64,000 nucleotides of DNA from Amaranthus tricolor (lineage: Eukaryota; Streptophyta; Magnoliopsida; Caryophyllales; Amaranthaceae). The stretch covers positions 18,501,326 to 18,565,325 of the forward strand of contig NC_080060.1 of NCBI RefSeq assembly GCF_026212465.1. The letters run 5' to 3'. The notes below the pieces were generated by a model. That model saw only the letters and a program-made list of their open reading frames with translations. It had not been told where the DNA came from and made no database searches. Position numbers and translations under genes: made by a program. Below are positions 41,491 through 52,929 of the stretch, piece after piece (within the stretch, counting starts at the first letter, position 1; each line of letters begins with the position of its first letter).

Positions 41491-44348
41491 ACATTGGAAC
41501 TACCTTGAGCTAGCTTGAACTTAGACAACTTCTTATCCATGATCGCTTTAATTTTTGCCCCGATAGAGTCCTTACTTGTATCGATCATTCCTCTAGGTAA
41601 TCCACCACTCCTCGCTCCACCTGAAGAGCTATTTTTGGCTACCTCTTCAATCTTGACCTTCACTTGATTGATTCCCTTACACCCAATTTCAGAAATACTT
41701 ACTTTCTAAAATAACACTTGATTAATTAATTATATTTGCCTTTAAATTTAGGAGGGTGAGGCTTAGTCATAGCCTTAAGTCCCTAACAAAGTATGACATG
41801 AGTTTAGCTTATAACAAAACAGAACTAGCTTAGTTAGTTCATCTATTTTAAAATTAACAAACCCTAAACACATGCTATTTACTAATTTACACAAGTTCAT
41901 AGTTTAGAGTTATTAACACCCTTGATCCCTTGATGCTTGGACTATGTAGATCAGTGTTTATGCTACTTATGCTTGATGACCTGTGGTCTGATTAATTTGC
42001 TCCTGTATATTAATCGTGCCTTATCATGTTTAGCATTAGGTCTGTAATAGTTTTGTGTCTGTTACTAAGCATTGTGGTTCTATGTTGCTCTAGGGTATGA
42101 GGTTCAAGTCACTTTGAGTTTCCTAGTTGCTCCTAGACATCCTAAGTTGTTGTCATATATGAGTGTTCTGAAAACACACTCGCTTCATATACATACCATG
42201 AATATCCTCCATTCATACTATAAGTACCTTCTTCGAATACTATAAACACCTCATGTTGGAAAAAATATTATTAAAGAAAAATAAACAAGATCCACCAAAT
42301 TATGTTTTATACGCATTATTAAAAAGGATAGATAGTTAGTGAATGAACAATAAGTACAAAGCAATCATTGAAAAATAATAGATAGGAAAAAGTATAAAGG
42401 GGAAACTTAAATTACAAAGAATTCTTTTATCAGAAGTATCATATCTTCATTATCAAACTATGAACAATATTCAGGTTGCACATTCTTTAAAACGACAAAA
42501 ATCAACACCACCTAAAAAGAAGTATGCAACAACTCAACTTAATACACCAAAAATCGAACAGTGCATTTTTGATAACCGACCCTTAGTGTCGTTAACTAAA
42601 GGCCAAATTATGCAAACAATATTTGTAACACCCTGACGCTACACTTGGTATAGCAGTAGAAGGGGATCAAACCCAAGGACAACACTTGTAAGACTCTAGA
42701 CTTGATGTAGAGGGTTTTATGTGGGTAAAAGGTTGTTTAATCTAAAATACTAAAGACAAAAACAAAACAAGAATAAGTGCAATAATTAGCAATGAAAGCC
42801 AAACGGGGATAGATTAGATCCACCTTATGAAGGTTTATATGAAATCATGAAAAGCTAGGTCAAGAGATATCATATAACAATCAATCAAGACACTATAGAT
42901 GATAAGAGGAAGTTTGTAACCCTATAAATCACACAAACAACCTATAATCACCCTATGTCTCTTAAGGAGTGGAAGAACAAGATTCACATCGAATACAATC
43001 AACCAATCATCAACAATCTAAAGCCCTAACCCAACACATGAAAAACAAGACCAAGCCTAGGGTTTCACCAAACAAAAACCCCTAAGAAAATTACTCACAC
43101 ATACTAAAAATGACTAGAAGAAAAGTAATAAACATAACAATTAATGAAAACATGAAGAACTTGATTGAAGATAGCAAGAAAGCAATAAAGAGAACAATAA
43201 ATGAAACCAACAACTATTATATCAAGCAATGAATGAAATAAAAGCAATAAAAAAACAATGAAATCAATTAAGACAAATGAAAGCATTAAATGACACAAAG
43301 CAATAGAGAAAATGAAAACTTACATAATCCAAAGTGCTAGAAGGAAAGAAAGGCTTGAATCCAAAATACAATGTTTGAAAAGTAAAGGAAAACAATAAAT
43401 GAAAGCTTGAAATCAACACTAGAGAATAAATTAAATGAAAACTATAAAGAGAGTTAATGTTTATGTTAAGAAAAAGATCTCAAAGTAGGCATAGGGTTTT
43501 ACACAGAAATTAGGGGTTTAAATAGGCTAAGAACAAAGTGCCTAATTTCCCTAAAATAGCTCTAGGTTTTAACTTGCAAAGAAAATCGAATATGCGTAGC
43601 AGGGGCTCCATTCGCCCAAATGGTATAGGTCTTTCGCCCGAGTGAAGGCTCTTTCACCTGAATGGGCTTAATTTGGGGTTTCTAGCATGTCTTAAATTCA
43701 AATTATGGTATTCAACTCCAATTTGCCCGAATTAGGAGAGCCATTCGACCGAATGTGTGCTATTCGACCGAATCAAGGTCTATTCGGTTGTTCCAGGAGG
43801 TTTGAACATCAGCGTAAATGTGTGTGATTCGGTCGAATCATAGCTGCTTCTCCATTTTATGCAACTTTGGGTCATTGAATGTGCTTACAAACTCTACGGG
43901 ACCTTTAAGGAAGCCTCAAAAGACGTGTCAAAGCTCTAATAAGCACACTAAGACTTTGGTAAGGGAGTTTGGGGTTGGTGCTTGACACCTGAAGATATGG
44001 CCTATTCCTATTAGGCCTAGGAAAACTCCTACCGGCTTGATTGCTATAAGGCACATGATTGTTAGATTTCTAGCCTTGGTTGAATTTTCCTTAGCTAGGA
44101 TTGAGATTGAAGGGAGGTCTAGAGGATTGGTTGTTGTAGGAACTTTGATGAGCATACACTTGACCTTGACCACTATAACCCACGGCGGCCACTCCATCAT
44201 AATTAATGACCAAAGCCCCTTCTTGGTTGCACCCCCCACAGTCCGCAGCTGCCACATGCTCAAAATTTGAACCCCACAATATGATGCATCGTGATTAGTG
44301 TCGTCGCAGATTCTACATGAAAAGGACTTCGCTTCATTTGCAGCAGAT
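41491..44348 (-). repeat. Array unit 1 (left-edge unit), 2858 bp
   Basis: This is the most distinctive unit. It has five T's (TTTTTGCCCC, near 41553) where others have six, and CACCTGAAGAGC near 41619 where others have CACCTCAAGAGC. It also has AACAAGATCC instead of AACAAGATTCC near 42287, and AAACATAAC near 43133 instead of AAACAAAAC. The first two keep the gag frame open: 41663-41457 encodes MKVKIEEVAKNSSSGGARSG and runs on into MDKKLSKFKLAQ. Variant sites: C at 42207 and block-A bases at 42919 and 43999. Confidence 0.9.
43500..43850 (-). promoter_or_regulatory. LTR-like promoter block of the unit: dyads and TATA-like box
   Basis: The minus strand has TATTTAAA at about 43525-43517. Upstream of it on that strand are ATTCGACCGAAT at 43743-43754 and 43762-43773 and its complement ATTCGGTCGAAT at 43827-43838, plus degraded forms (TTCGCCCAAAT, TTCGCCCGAGT, TTCACCTGAAT) at 43610-43665. 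Each ATTCG(AC)CGAAT is an inverted repeat with a 2-base spacer and two CpG sites. The block recurs every 2860 bases through the array. Confidence 0.5.
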
Positions 44349-44520
44349 ACATTGGAACTACCTTGAGCTAGCTTGAACTCAGACAACTTCTTATCCATGA
44401 TCGCTTCAATTTTTTGCCCCGATAGAGTCCTTACTTGTATCGATCATTCCCCTAGGTAATCCACCACTCCTCGCTCCACCTCAAGAGCTATTTTTGGCTA
44501 CCTCTTCAATCTTGACCTTC
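43928..44520 (-). pseudogene. gag: Gypsy gag C-terminal fragment with CCHC knuckle (repeated in every unit)
   Basis: The frame 44398-43928 encodes MDKKLSEFKLAQGSSNVSAA, then the knuckle CRICDDTNHDASYC (CX2CX4HX4C). After this the likely original frame moves by one and continues as SNFEHVAAADCGGCNQEG and SSYNNQSSRPPFNLNPS. The Asn/Gln/Pro-rich tail after the knuckle resembles Athila-type gag, though this is a judgement from memory. Equivalent copies lie at 46788-47258, 49648-50118, 52509-52979, 55369-55839, 58229-58699 and 61089-61559. Copies from 55369 on have Ser for Phe in GIGHIFRC. Upstream, all copies except that at 41457-41663 have a TGA and a one-base insertion that cut the frame. Confidence 0.8.
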
Positions 44521-47208
44521 ACTTGATTGATTCCCTTACACCCAATTTCAGAAATACTTACTTTCTAAAATAACACTTGATTAATTAATTATATTTGCCT
44601 TTAAATTTAGGAGGGTGAGGCTTAGTCATAGCCTTAAGTCCCTAACAAAGTGTGACATGAGTTTAGCTTATAACAAAATAGAACTAGCTTAGTTAGTTCA
44701 TCTATTTTAAAATTAACAAACCCTAAACACATGCTATTTACTAATTTACACAAGTTCATAGTTTAGAGTTATTAACACCCTTGATCCCTTGATGCTTGGA
44801 CTATGTAGATCAGTGTTTATGCTACTTATGCTTGATGACCTGTGGTCTGATTATTTTGCTCCTGTATATTAATCGTGCCTTATCATGTTTAGCATTAGGT
44901 CTGTAATAGTTTTGTGTCTGTTACTAAGCATTGTGGTTCTATGTTGCTCTAGGGTATGAGGTTCAAGTCACTTTGAGTTTCCTAGTTGCTCCTAGACATC
45001 CTAAGTTGTTGTCATATATGAGTGTTCTGAAAACACACTCGCTTCATATACATACCATGAATATCTTCCATTCATACTATATGTACCTTCTTCGAATACT
45101 ATAAACACCTCATGTTGGAAAAAATATTATTAAAGAAAAATAAACAAGATTCCACCAAATTATGTTTTATACGCATTATTAAAAAGGATAGATAGTTAGT
45201 GAATGAACAATAAGTACAAAGCAATCATTGAAAAATAATAGATAGGAAAAAGTATAAAGGGGAAACTTAAATTACAAAGAATTCTTTTATCAGAAGTATC
45301 ATATCTTCATTATCAAACTATGAACAATATTCAGGTTGCACATTCTTTAAAACGACAAAAATCAACACCACCTAAAAAGAAGTATGCAACAACTCAACTT
45401 AATACACCAAAAATCGAACAGTGCATTTTTGATAACCGACCCTTAGTGTCGTTAACTAAAGGCCAAATTATGCAAACAATATTTGTAACACCCTGACGCT
45501 ACACTTGGTATAGCAGTAGAAGGGGATCAAACCCAAGGACAACACTTGTAAGACTCTAGACTTGATGTAGAGGGTTTTATGTGGGTAAAAGGTTGTTTAA
45601 TCTAAAATACTAAAGACAAAAACAAAACAAGAATAAGTGCAATAATTAGCAATGAAAGCCAAACGGGGATAGATTAGATCCACCTTATGAAGGTTTATAT
45701 GAAATCATGAAAAGCTAGGTCAAGAGATATCATATAACAATCAATCAAGACACTATAGATGATAAGAGGAAGTTTGTAACCCTATAAATCACACAAACAA
45801 CCTATAATCACCCTATGTCTCTTAAGGAGTGGAAGAACAAGATTCACATCGAATACAATCAACCAATTATCAACAATCTAAAGCCCTAACCCAACACATG
45901 AAAAACAAGACCAAGCCTAGGGTTTCACCAAACAAAAACCCCTAAGAAAATTACTCACACATACTAAAAATGACTAGAAGAAAAGTAATAAACAAAACAA
46001 TTAATGAAAACATGAAGAACTTGATTGAAGATAGCAAGAAAGCAATAAAGAGAACAATAAATGAAACCAACAACTATTATATCAAGCAATGAATGAAATA
46101 AAAGCAATAAAAAAACAATGAAATCAATTAAGACAAATGAAAGCATTAAATGACACAAAGCAATAGAGAAAATGAAAACTTACATAATCCAAAGTGCTAG
46201 AAGGAAAGAAAGGCTTGAATCCAAAATACAATGTTTGAAAAGTAAAGGAAAACAATAAATGAAAGCTTGAAATCAACACTAGAGAATAAATTAAATGAAA
46301 ACTATAAAGAGAGTTAATGTTTATGTTAAGAAAAAGATCTCAAAGTAGGCATAGGGTTTTACACAGAAATTAGGGGTTTAAATAGGCTAAGAACAAAGTG
46401 CCTAATTTCCCTAAAATAGCTCTAGGTTTTAACTTGCAAAGAAAATCGAATATGCGTAGCAGGGGCTCCATTCGCCCAAATGGTATAGGTCTTTCGCCCG
46501 AGTGAAGGCTCTTTCACCTGAATGGGCTTAATTTGGGGTTTCTAGCATGTCTTAAATTCAAATTATGGTATTCAACTCCAATTTGCCCGAATTAGGAGAG
46601 CCATTCGACCGAATGTGTGCTATTCGACCGAATCAAGGTCTATTCGGTTGTTCCAGGAGGTTTGAACATCAGCGTAAATGTGTGTGATTCGGTCGAATCA
46701 TAGCTGCTTCTCCATTTTATGCAACTTTGGGTCATTGAATGTGCTTACAAACTCTACGGGACCTTTAAGGAAGCCTCAAAAGACGTGTCAAAGCTCTAAT
46801 AAGCACACTAAGACTTTGGTAAGGGAGTTTGGGGTTGGTGCTTGACACCTGAAGATATGGCCTATTCCTATTAGGCCTAGGAAAACTCCTACCGGCTTGA
46901 TTGCTATAAGGCACATGATTGTTAGATTTCTAGCCTTGGTTGAATTTTCCTTAGCTAGGATTGAGATTGAAGGGAGGTCTAGAGGATTGGTTGTTGTAGG
47001 AACTTTGATGAGCATACACTTGACCTTGACCACTATAACCCACGGCGGCCACTCCATCATAATTAATGACCAAAGCCCCTTCTTGGTTGCACCCCCCACA
47101 GTCCGCAGCTGCCACATGCTCAAAATTTGAACCCCACAATATGATGCATCGTGATTAGTGTCGTCGCAGATTCTACATGAAAAGGACTTCGCTTCATTTG
47201 CAGCAGAT
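44349..47208 (-). repeat. Array unit 2, 2860 bp
   Basis: Private variants are GATTATTTTGC near 44852 (others GATTAATTTGC) and CAATTATCAAC near 45866 (others CAATCATCAAC). It has T at 45066 with ATATGTACC downstream, and block-A bases (GTAACCCTAT near 45778, GGGTTTCACC near 45920). Confidence 0.93.
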
Positions 47209-50068
47209 ACATTGGAACTACCTTGAGCTAGCTTGAACTCAGACAACTTCTTATCCATGATCGCTTCAATTTTTTGCCCCGATAGAGTCCTTACTTGTAT
47301 CGATCATTCCCCTAGGTAATCCACCACTCCTCGCTCCACCTCAAGAGCTATTTTTGGCTACCTCTTCAATCTTGACCTTCACTTGATTGATTCCCTTACA
47401 CCCAATTTCAGAAATACTTACTTTCTAAAATAACACTTGATTAATTAATTATATTTGCCTTTAAATTTAGGAGGGTGAGGCTTAGTCATAGCCTTAAGTC
47501 CCTAACAAAGTGTGACATGAGTTTAGCTTATAACAAAATAGAACTAGCTTAGTTAGTTCATCTATTTTAAAATTAACAAACCCTAAACACATGCTATTTA
47601 CTAATTTACACAAGTTCATAGTTTAGAGTTATTAACACCCTTGATCCCTTGATGCTTGGACTATGTAGATCAGTGTTTATGCTACTTATGCTTGATGACC
47701 TGTGGTCTGATTAATTTGCTCCTGTATATTAATCGTGCCTTATCATGTTTAGCATTAGGTCTGTAATAGTTTTGTGTCTGTTACTAAGCATTGTGGTTCT
47801 ATGTTGCTCTAGGGTATGAGGTTCAAGTCACTTTGAGTTTCCTAGTTGCTCCTAGACATCCTAAGTTGTTGTCATATATGAGTGTTCTGAAAACACACTC
47901 GCTTCATATACATACCATGAATATCTTCCATTCATACTATATGTACCTTCTTCGAATACTATAAACACCTCATGTTGGAAAAAATATTATTAAAGAAAAA
48001 TAAACAAGATTCCACCAAATTATGTTTTATACGCATTATTAAAAAGGATAGATAGTTAGTGAATGAACAATAAGTACAAAGCAATCATTGAAAAATAATA
48101 GATAGGAAAAAGTATAAAGGGGAAACTTAAATTACAAAGAATTCTTTTATCAGAAGTATCATATCTTCATTATCAAACTATGAACAATATTCAGGTTGCA
48201 CATTCTTTAAAACGACAAAAATCAACACCACCTAAAAAGAAGTATGCAACAACTCAACTTAATACACCAAAAATCGAACAGTGCATTTTTGATAACCGAC
48301 CCTTAGTGTCGTTAACTAAAGGCCAAATTATGCAAACAATATTTGTAACACCCTGACGCTACACTTGGTATAGCAGTAGAAGGGGATCAAACCCAAGGAC
48401 AACACTTGTAAGACTCTAGACTTGATGTAGAGGGTTTTATGTGGGTAAAAGGTTGTTTAATCTAAAATACTAAAGACAAAAACAAAACAAGAATAAGTGC
48501 AATAATTAGCAATGAAAGCCAAACGGGGATAGATTAGATCCACCTTATGAAGGTTTATATGAAATCATGAAAAGCTAGGTCAAGAGATATCATATAACAA
48601 TCAATCAAGACACTATAGATGATAAGAGGAAGTTTGTAACCCTATAAATCACACAAACAACCTATAATCACCCTATGTCTCTTAAGGAGTGGAAGAACAA
48701 GATTCACATCGAATACAATCAACCAATCATCAACAATCTAAAGCCCTAACCCAACACATGAAAAACAAGACCAAGCCTAGGGTTTCACCAAACAAAAACC
48801 CCTAAGAAAATTACTCACACATACTAAAAATGACTAGAAGAAAAGTAATAAACAAAACAATTAATGAAAACATGAAGAACTTGATTGAAGATAGCAAGAA
48901 AGCAATAAAGAGAACAATAAATGAAACCAACAACTATTATATCAAGCAATGAATGAAATAAAAGCAATAAAAAAACAATGAAATCAATTAAGACAAATGA
49001 AAGCATTAAATGACACAAAGCAATAGAGAAAATGAAAACTTACATAATCCAAAGTGCTAGAAGGAAAGAAAGGCTTGAATCCAAAATACAATGTTTGAAA
49101 AGTAAAGGAAAACAATAAATGAAAGCTTGAAATCAACACTAGAGAATAAATTAAATGAAAACTATAAAGAGAGTTAATGTTTATGTTAAGAAAAAGATCT
49201 CAAAGTAGGCATAGGGTTTTACACAGAAATTAGGGGTTTAAATAGGCTAAGAACAAAGTGCCTAATTTCCCTAAAATAGCTCTAGGTTTTAACTTGCAAA
49301 GAAAATCGAATATGCGTAGCAGGGGCTCCATTCGCCCAAATGGTATAGGTCTTTCGCCCGAGTGAAGGCTCTTTCACCTGAATGGGCTTAATTTGGGGTT
49401 TCTAGCATGTCTTAAATTCAAATTATGGTATTCAACTCCAATTTGCCCGAATTAGGAGAGCCATTCGACCGAATGTGTGCTATTCGACCGAATCAAGGTC
49501 TATTCGGTTGTTCCAGGAGGTTTGAACATCAGCGTAAATGTGTGTGATTCGGTCGAATCATAGCTGCTTCTCCATTTTATGCAACTTTGGGTCATTGAAT
49601 GTGCTTACAAACTCTACGGGACCTTTAAGGAAGCCTCAAAAGACGTGTCAAAGCTCTAATAAGCACACTAAGACTTTGGTAAGGGAGTTTGGGGTTGGTG
49701 CTTGACACCTGAAGATATGGCCTATTCCTATTAGGCCTAGGAAAACTCCTACCGGCTTGATTGCTATAAGGCACATGATTGTTAGATTTCTAGCCTTGGT
49801 TGAATTTTCCTTAGCTAGGATTGAGATTGAAGGGAGGTCTAGAGGATTGGTTGTTGTAGGAACTTTGATGAGCATACACTTGACCTTGACCACTATAACC
49901 CACGGCGGCCACTCCATCATAATTAATGACCAAAGCCCCTTCTTGGTTGCACCCCCCACAGTCCGCAGCTGCCACATGCTCAAAATTTGAACCCCACAAT
50001 ATGATGCATCGTGATTAGTGTCGTCGCAGATTCTACATGAAAAGGACTTCGCTTCATTTGCAGCAGAT
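47209..50068 (-). repeat. Array unit 3, 2860 bp
   Basis: It shares T at 47926 and ATATGTACC with unit 2, and block-A bases near 48638 and 48780. I see no private variant. Confidence 0.93.
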
Positions 50069-52929
50069 ACATTGGAACTACCTTGAGCTAGCTTGAACTC
50101 AGACAACTTCTTATCCATGATCGCTTCAATTTTTTGCCCCGATAGAGTCCTTACTTGTATCGATCATTCCCCTAGGTAATCCACCACTCCTCGCTCCACC
50201 TCAAGAGCTATTTTTGGCTACCTCTTCAATCTTGACCTTCACTTGATTGATTCCCTTACACCCAATTTCAGAAATACTTACTTTCTAAAATAACACTTGA
50301 TTAATTAATTATATTTGCCTTTAAATTTAGGAGGGTGAGGCTTAGTCATAGCCTTAAGTCCCTAACAAAGTGTGACATGAGTTTAGCTTATAACAAAATA
50401 GAACTAGCTTAGTTAGTTCATCTATTTTAAAATTAACAAACCCTAAACACATGCTATTTACTAATTTACACAAGTTCATAGTTTAGAGTTATTAACACCC
50501 TTGATCCCTTGATGCTTGGACTATGTAGATCAGTGTTTATGCTACTTATGCTTGATGACCTGTGGTCTGATTAATTTGCTCCTGTATATTAATCGTGCCA
50601 TATCATGTTTAGCATTAGGTCTGTAATAGTTTTGTGTCTGTTACTAAGCATTGTGGTTCTATGTTGCTCTAGGGTATGAGGTTCAAGTCACTTTGAGTTT
50701 CCTAGTTGCTCCTAGACATCCTAAGTTGTTGTCATATATGAGTGTTCTGAAAACACACTCGCTTCATATACATACCATGAATATCCTCCATTCATACTAT
50801 AAGTACCTTCTTCGAATACTATAAACACCTCATGTTGGAAAAAATATTATTAAAGAAAAATAAACAAGATTCCACCAAATTATGTTTTATACGCATTATT
50901 AAAAAGGATAGATAGTTAGTGAATGAACAATAAGTACAAAGCAATCATTGAAAAATAATAGATAGGAAAAAAGTATAAAGGGGAAACTTAAATTACAAAG
51001 AATTCTTTTATCAGAAGTATCATATCTTCATTATCAAACTATGAACAATATTCAGGTTGCACATTCTTTAAAACGACAAAAATCAACACCACCTAAAAAG
51101 AAGTATGCAACAACTCAACTTAATACACCAAAAATCGAACAGTGCATTTTTGATAACCGACCCTTAGTGTCGTTAACTAAAGGCCAAATTATGCAAACAA
51201 TATTTGTAACACCCTGACGCTACACTTGGTATAGCAGTAGAAGGGGATCAAACCCAAGGACAACACTTGTAAGACTCTAGACTTGATGTAGAGGGTTTTA
51301 TGTGGGTAAAAGGTTGTTTAATCTAAAATACTAAAGACAAAAACAAAACAAGAATAAGTGCAATAATTAGCAATGAAAGCCAAACGGGGATAGATTAGAT
51401 CCACCTTATGAAGGTTTATATGAAATCATGAAAAGCTAGGTCAAGAGATATCATATAACAATCAATCAAGACACTATAGATGATAAGAGGAAGTTTGTAA
51501 CCCTATAAATCACACAAACAACCTATAATCACCCTATGTCTCTTAAGGAGTGGAAGAACAAGATTCACATCGAATACAATCAACCAATCATCAACAATCT
51601 AAAGCCCTAACCCAACACATGAAAAACAAGACCAAGCCTAGGGTTTCACCAAACAAAAACCCCTAAGAAAATTACTCACACATACTAAAAATGACTAGAA
51701 GAAAAGTAATAAACAAAACAATTAATGAAAACATGAAGAACTTGATTGAAGATAGCAAGAAAGCAATAAAGAGAACAATAAATGAAACCAACAACTATTA
51801 TATCAAGCAATGAATGAAATAAAAGCAATAAAAAAACAATGAAATCAATTAAGACAAATGAAAGCATTAAATGACACAAAGCAATAGAGAAAATGAAAAC
51901 TTACATAATCCAAAGTGCTAGAAGGAAAGAAAGGCTTGAATCCAAAATACAATGTTTGAAAAGTAAAGGAAAACAATAAATGAAAGCTTGAAATCAACAC
52001 TAGAGAATAAATTAAATGAAAACTATAAAGAGAGTTAATGTTTATGTTAAGAAAAAGATCTCAAAGTAGGCATAGGGTTTTACACAGAAATTAGGGGTTT
52101 AAATAGGCTAAGAACAAAGTGCCTAATTTCCCTAAAATAGCTCTAGGTTTTAACTTGCAAAGAAAATCGAATATGCGTAGCAGGGGCTCCATTCGCCCAA
52201 ATGGTATAGGTCTTTCGCCCGAGTGAAGGCTCTTTCACCTGAATGGGCTTAATTTGGGGTTTCTAGCATGTCTTAAATTCAAATTATGGTATTCAACTCC
52301 AATTTGCCCGAATTAGGAGAGCCATTCGACCGAATGTGTGCTATTCGACCGAATCAAGGTCTATTCGGTTGTTCCAGGAGGTTTGAACATCAGCGTAAAT
52401 GTGTGTGATTCGGTCGAATCATAGCTGCTTCTCCATTTTATGCAACTTTGGGTCATTGAATGTGCTTACAAACTCTACGGGACCTTTAAGGAAGCCTCAA
52501 AAGACGTGTCAAAGCTCTAATAAGCACACTAAGACTTTGGTAAGGGAGTTTGGGGTTGGTGCTTGACACCTGAAGATATGGCCTATTCCTATTAGGCCTA
52601 GGAAAACTCCTACCGGCTTGATTGCTATAAGGCACATGATTGTTAGATTTCTAGCCTTGGTTGAATTTTCCTTAGCTAGGATTGAGATTGAAGGGAGGTC
52701 TAGAGGATTGGTTGTTGTAGGAACTTTGATGAGCATACACTTGACCTTGACCACTATAACCCACGGCGGCCACTCCATCATAATTAATGACCAAAGCCCC
52801 TTCTTGGTTGCACCCCCCACAGTCCGCAGCTGCCACATGCTCAAAATTTGAACCCCACAATATGATGCATCGTGATTAGTGTCGTCGCAGATTCTACATG
52901 AAAAGGACTTCGCTTCATTTGCAGCAGAT
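50069..52929 (-). repeat. Array unit 4, 2861 bp
   Basis: Private variants are CGTGCCATATCATG near 50598 and one extra A in GATAGGAAAAAAGT near 50968, which gives the 2861-bp length. It has C at 50786 and ATAAGTACC, as in units 1 and 5, and block-A bases near 51499 and 51640. Confidence 0.93.

Noticed and set aside
43104..43298. 64-codon hydrophobic ORF on the minus strand in array units (starts MCHLMLSFVLIDF)
   Set aside because: It lies in a T-rich leader whose translation is hydrophobic by composition. Units 5 and 6 lose it through a CTTAATTG change, so it shows no sign of being kept.
44037..44270. 77-codon plus-strand ORF repeated in each unit (starts MIAIRHMIVRF)
   Set aside because: It is antisense to the gag tail, which has recognisable gag composition and the adjacent CCHC knuckle. 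It is repeated only because the unit is repeated.
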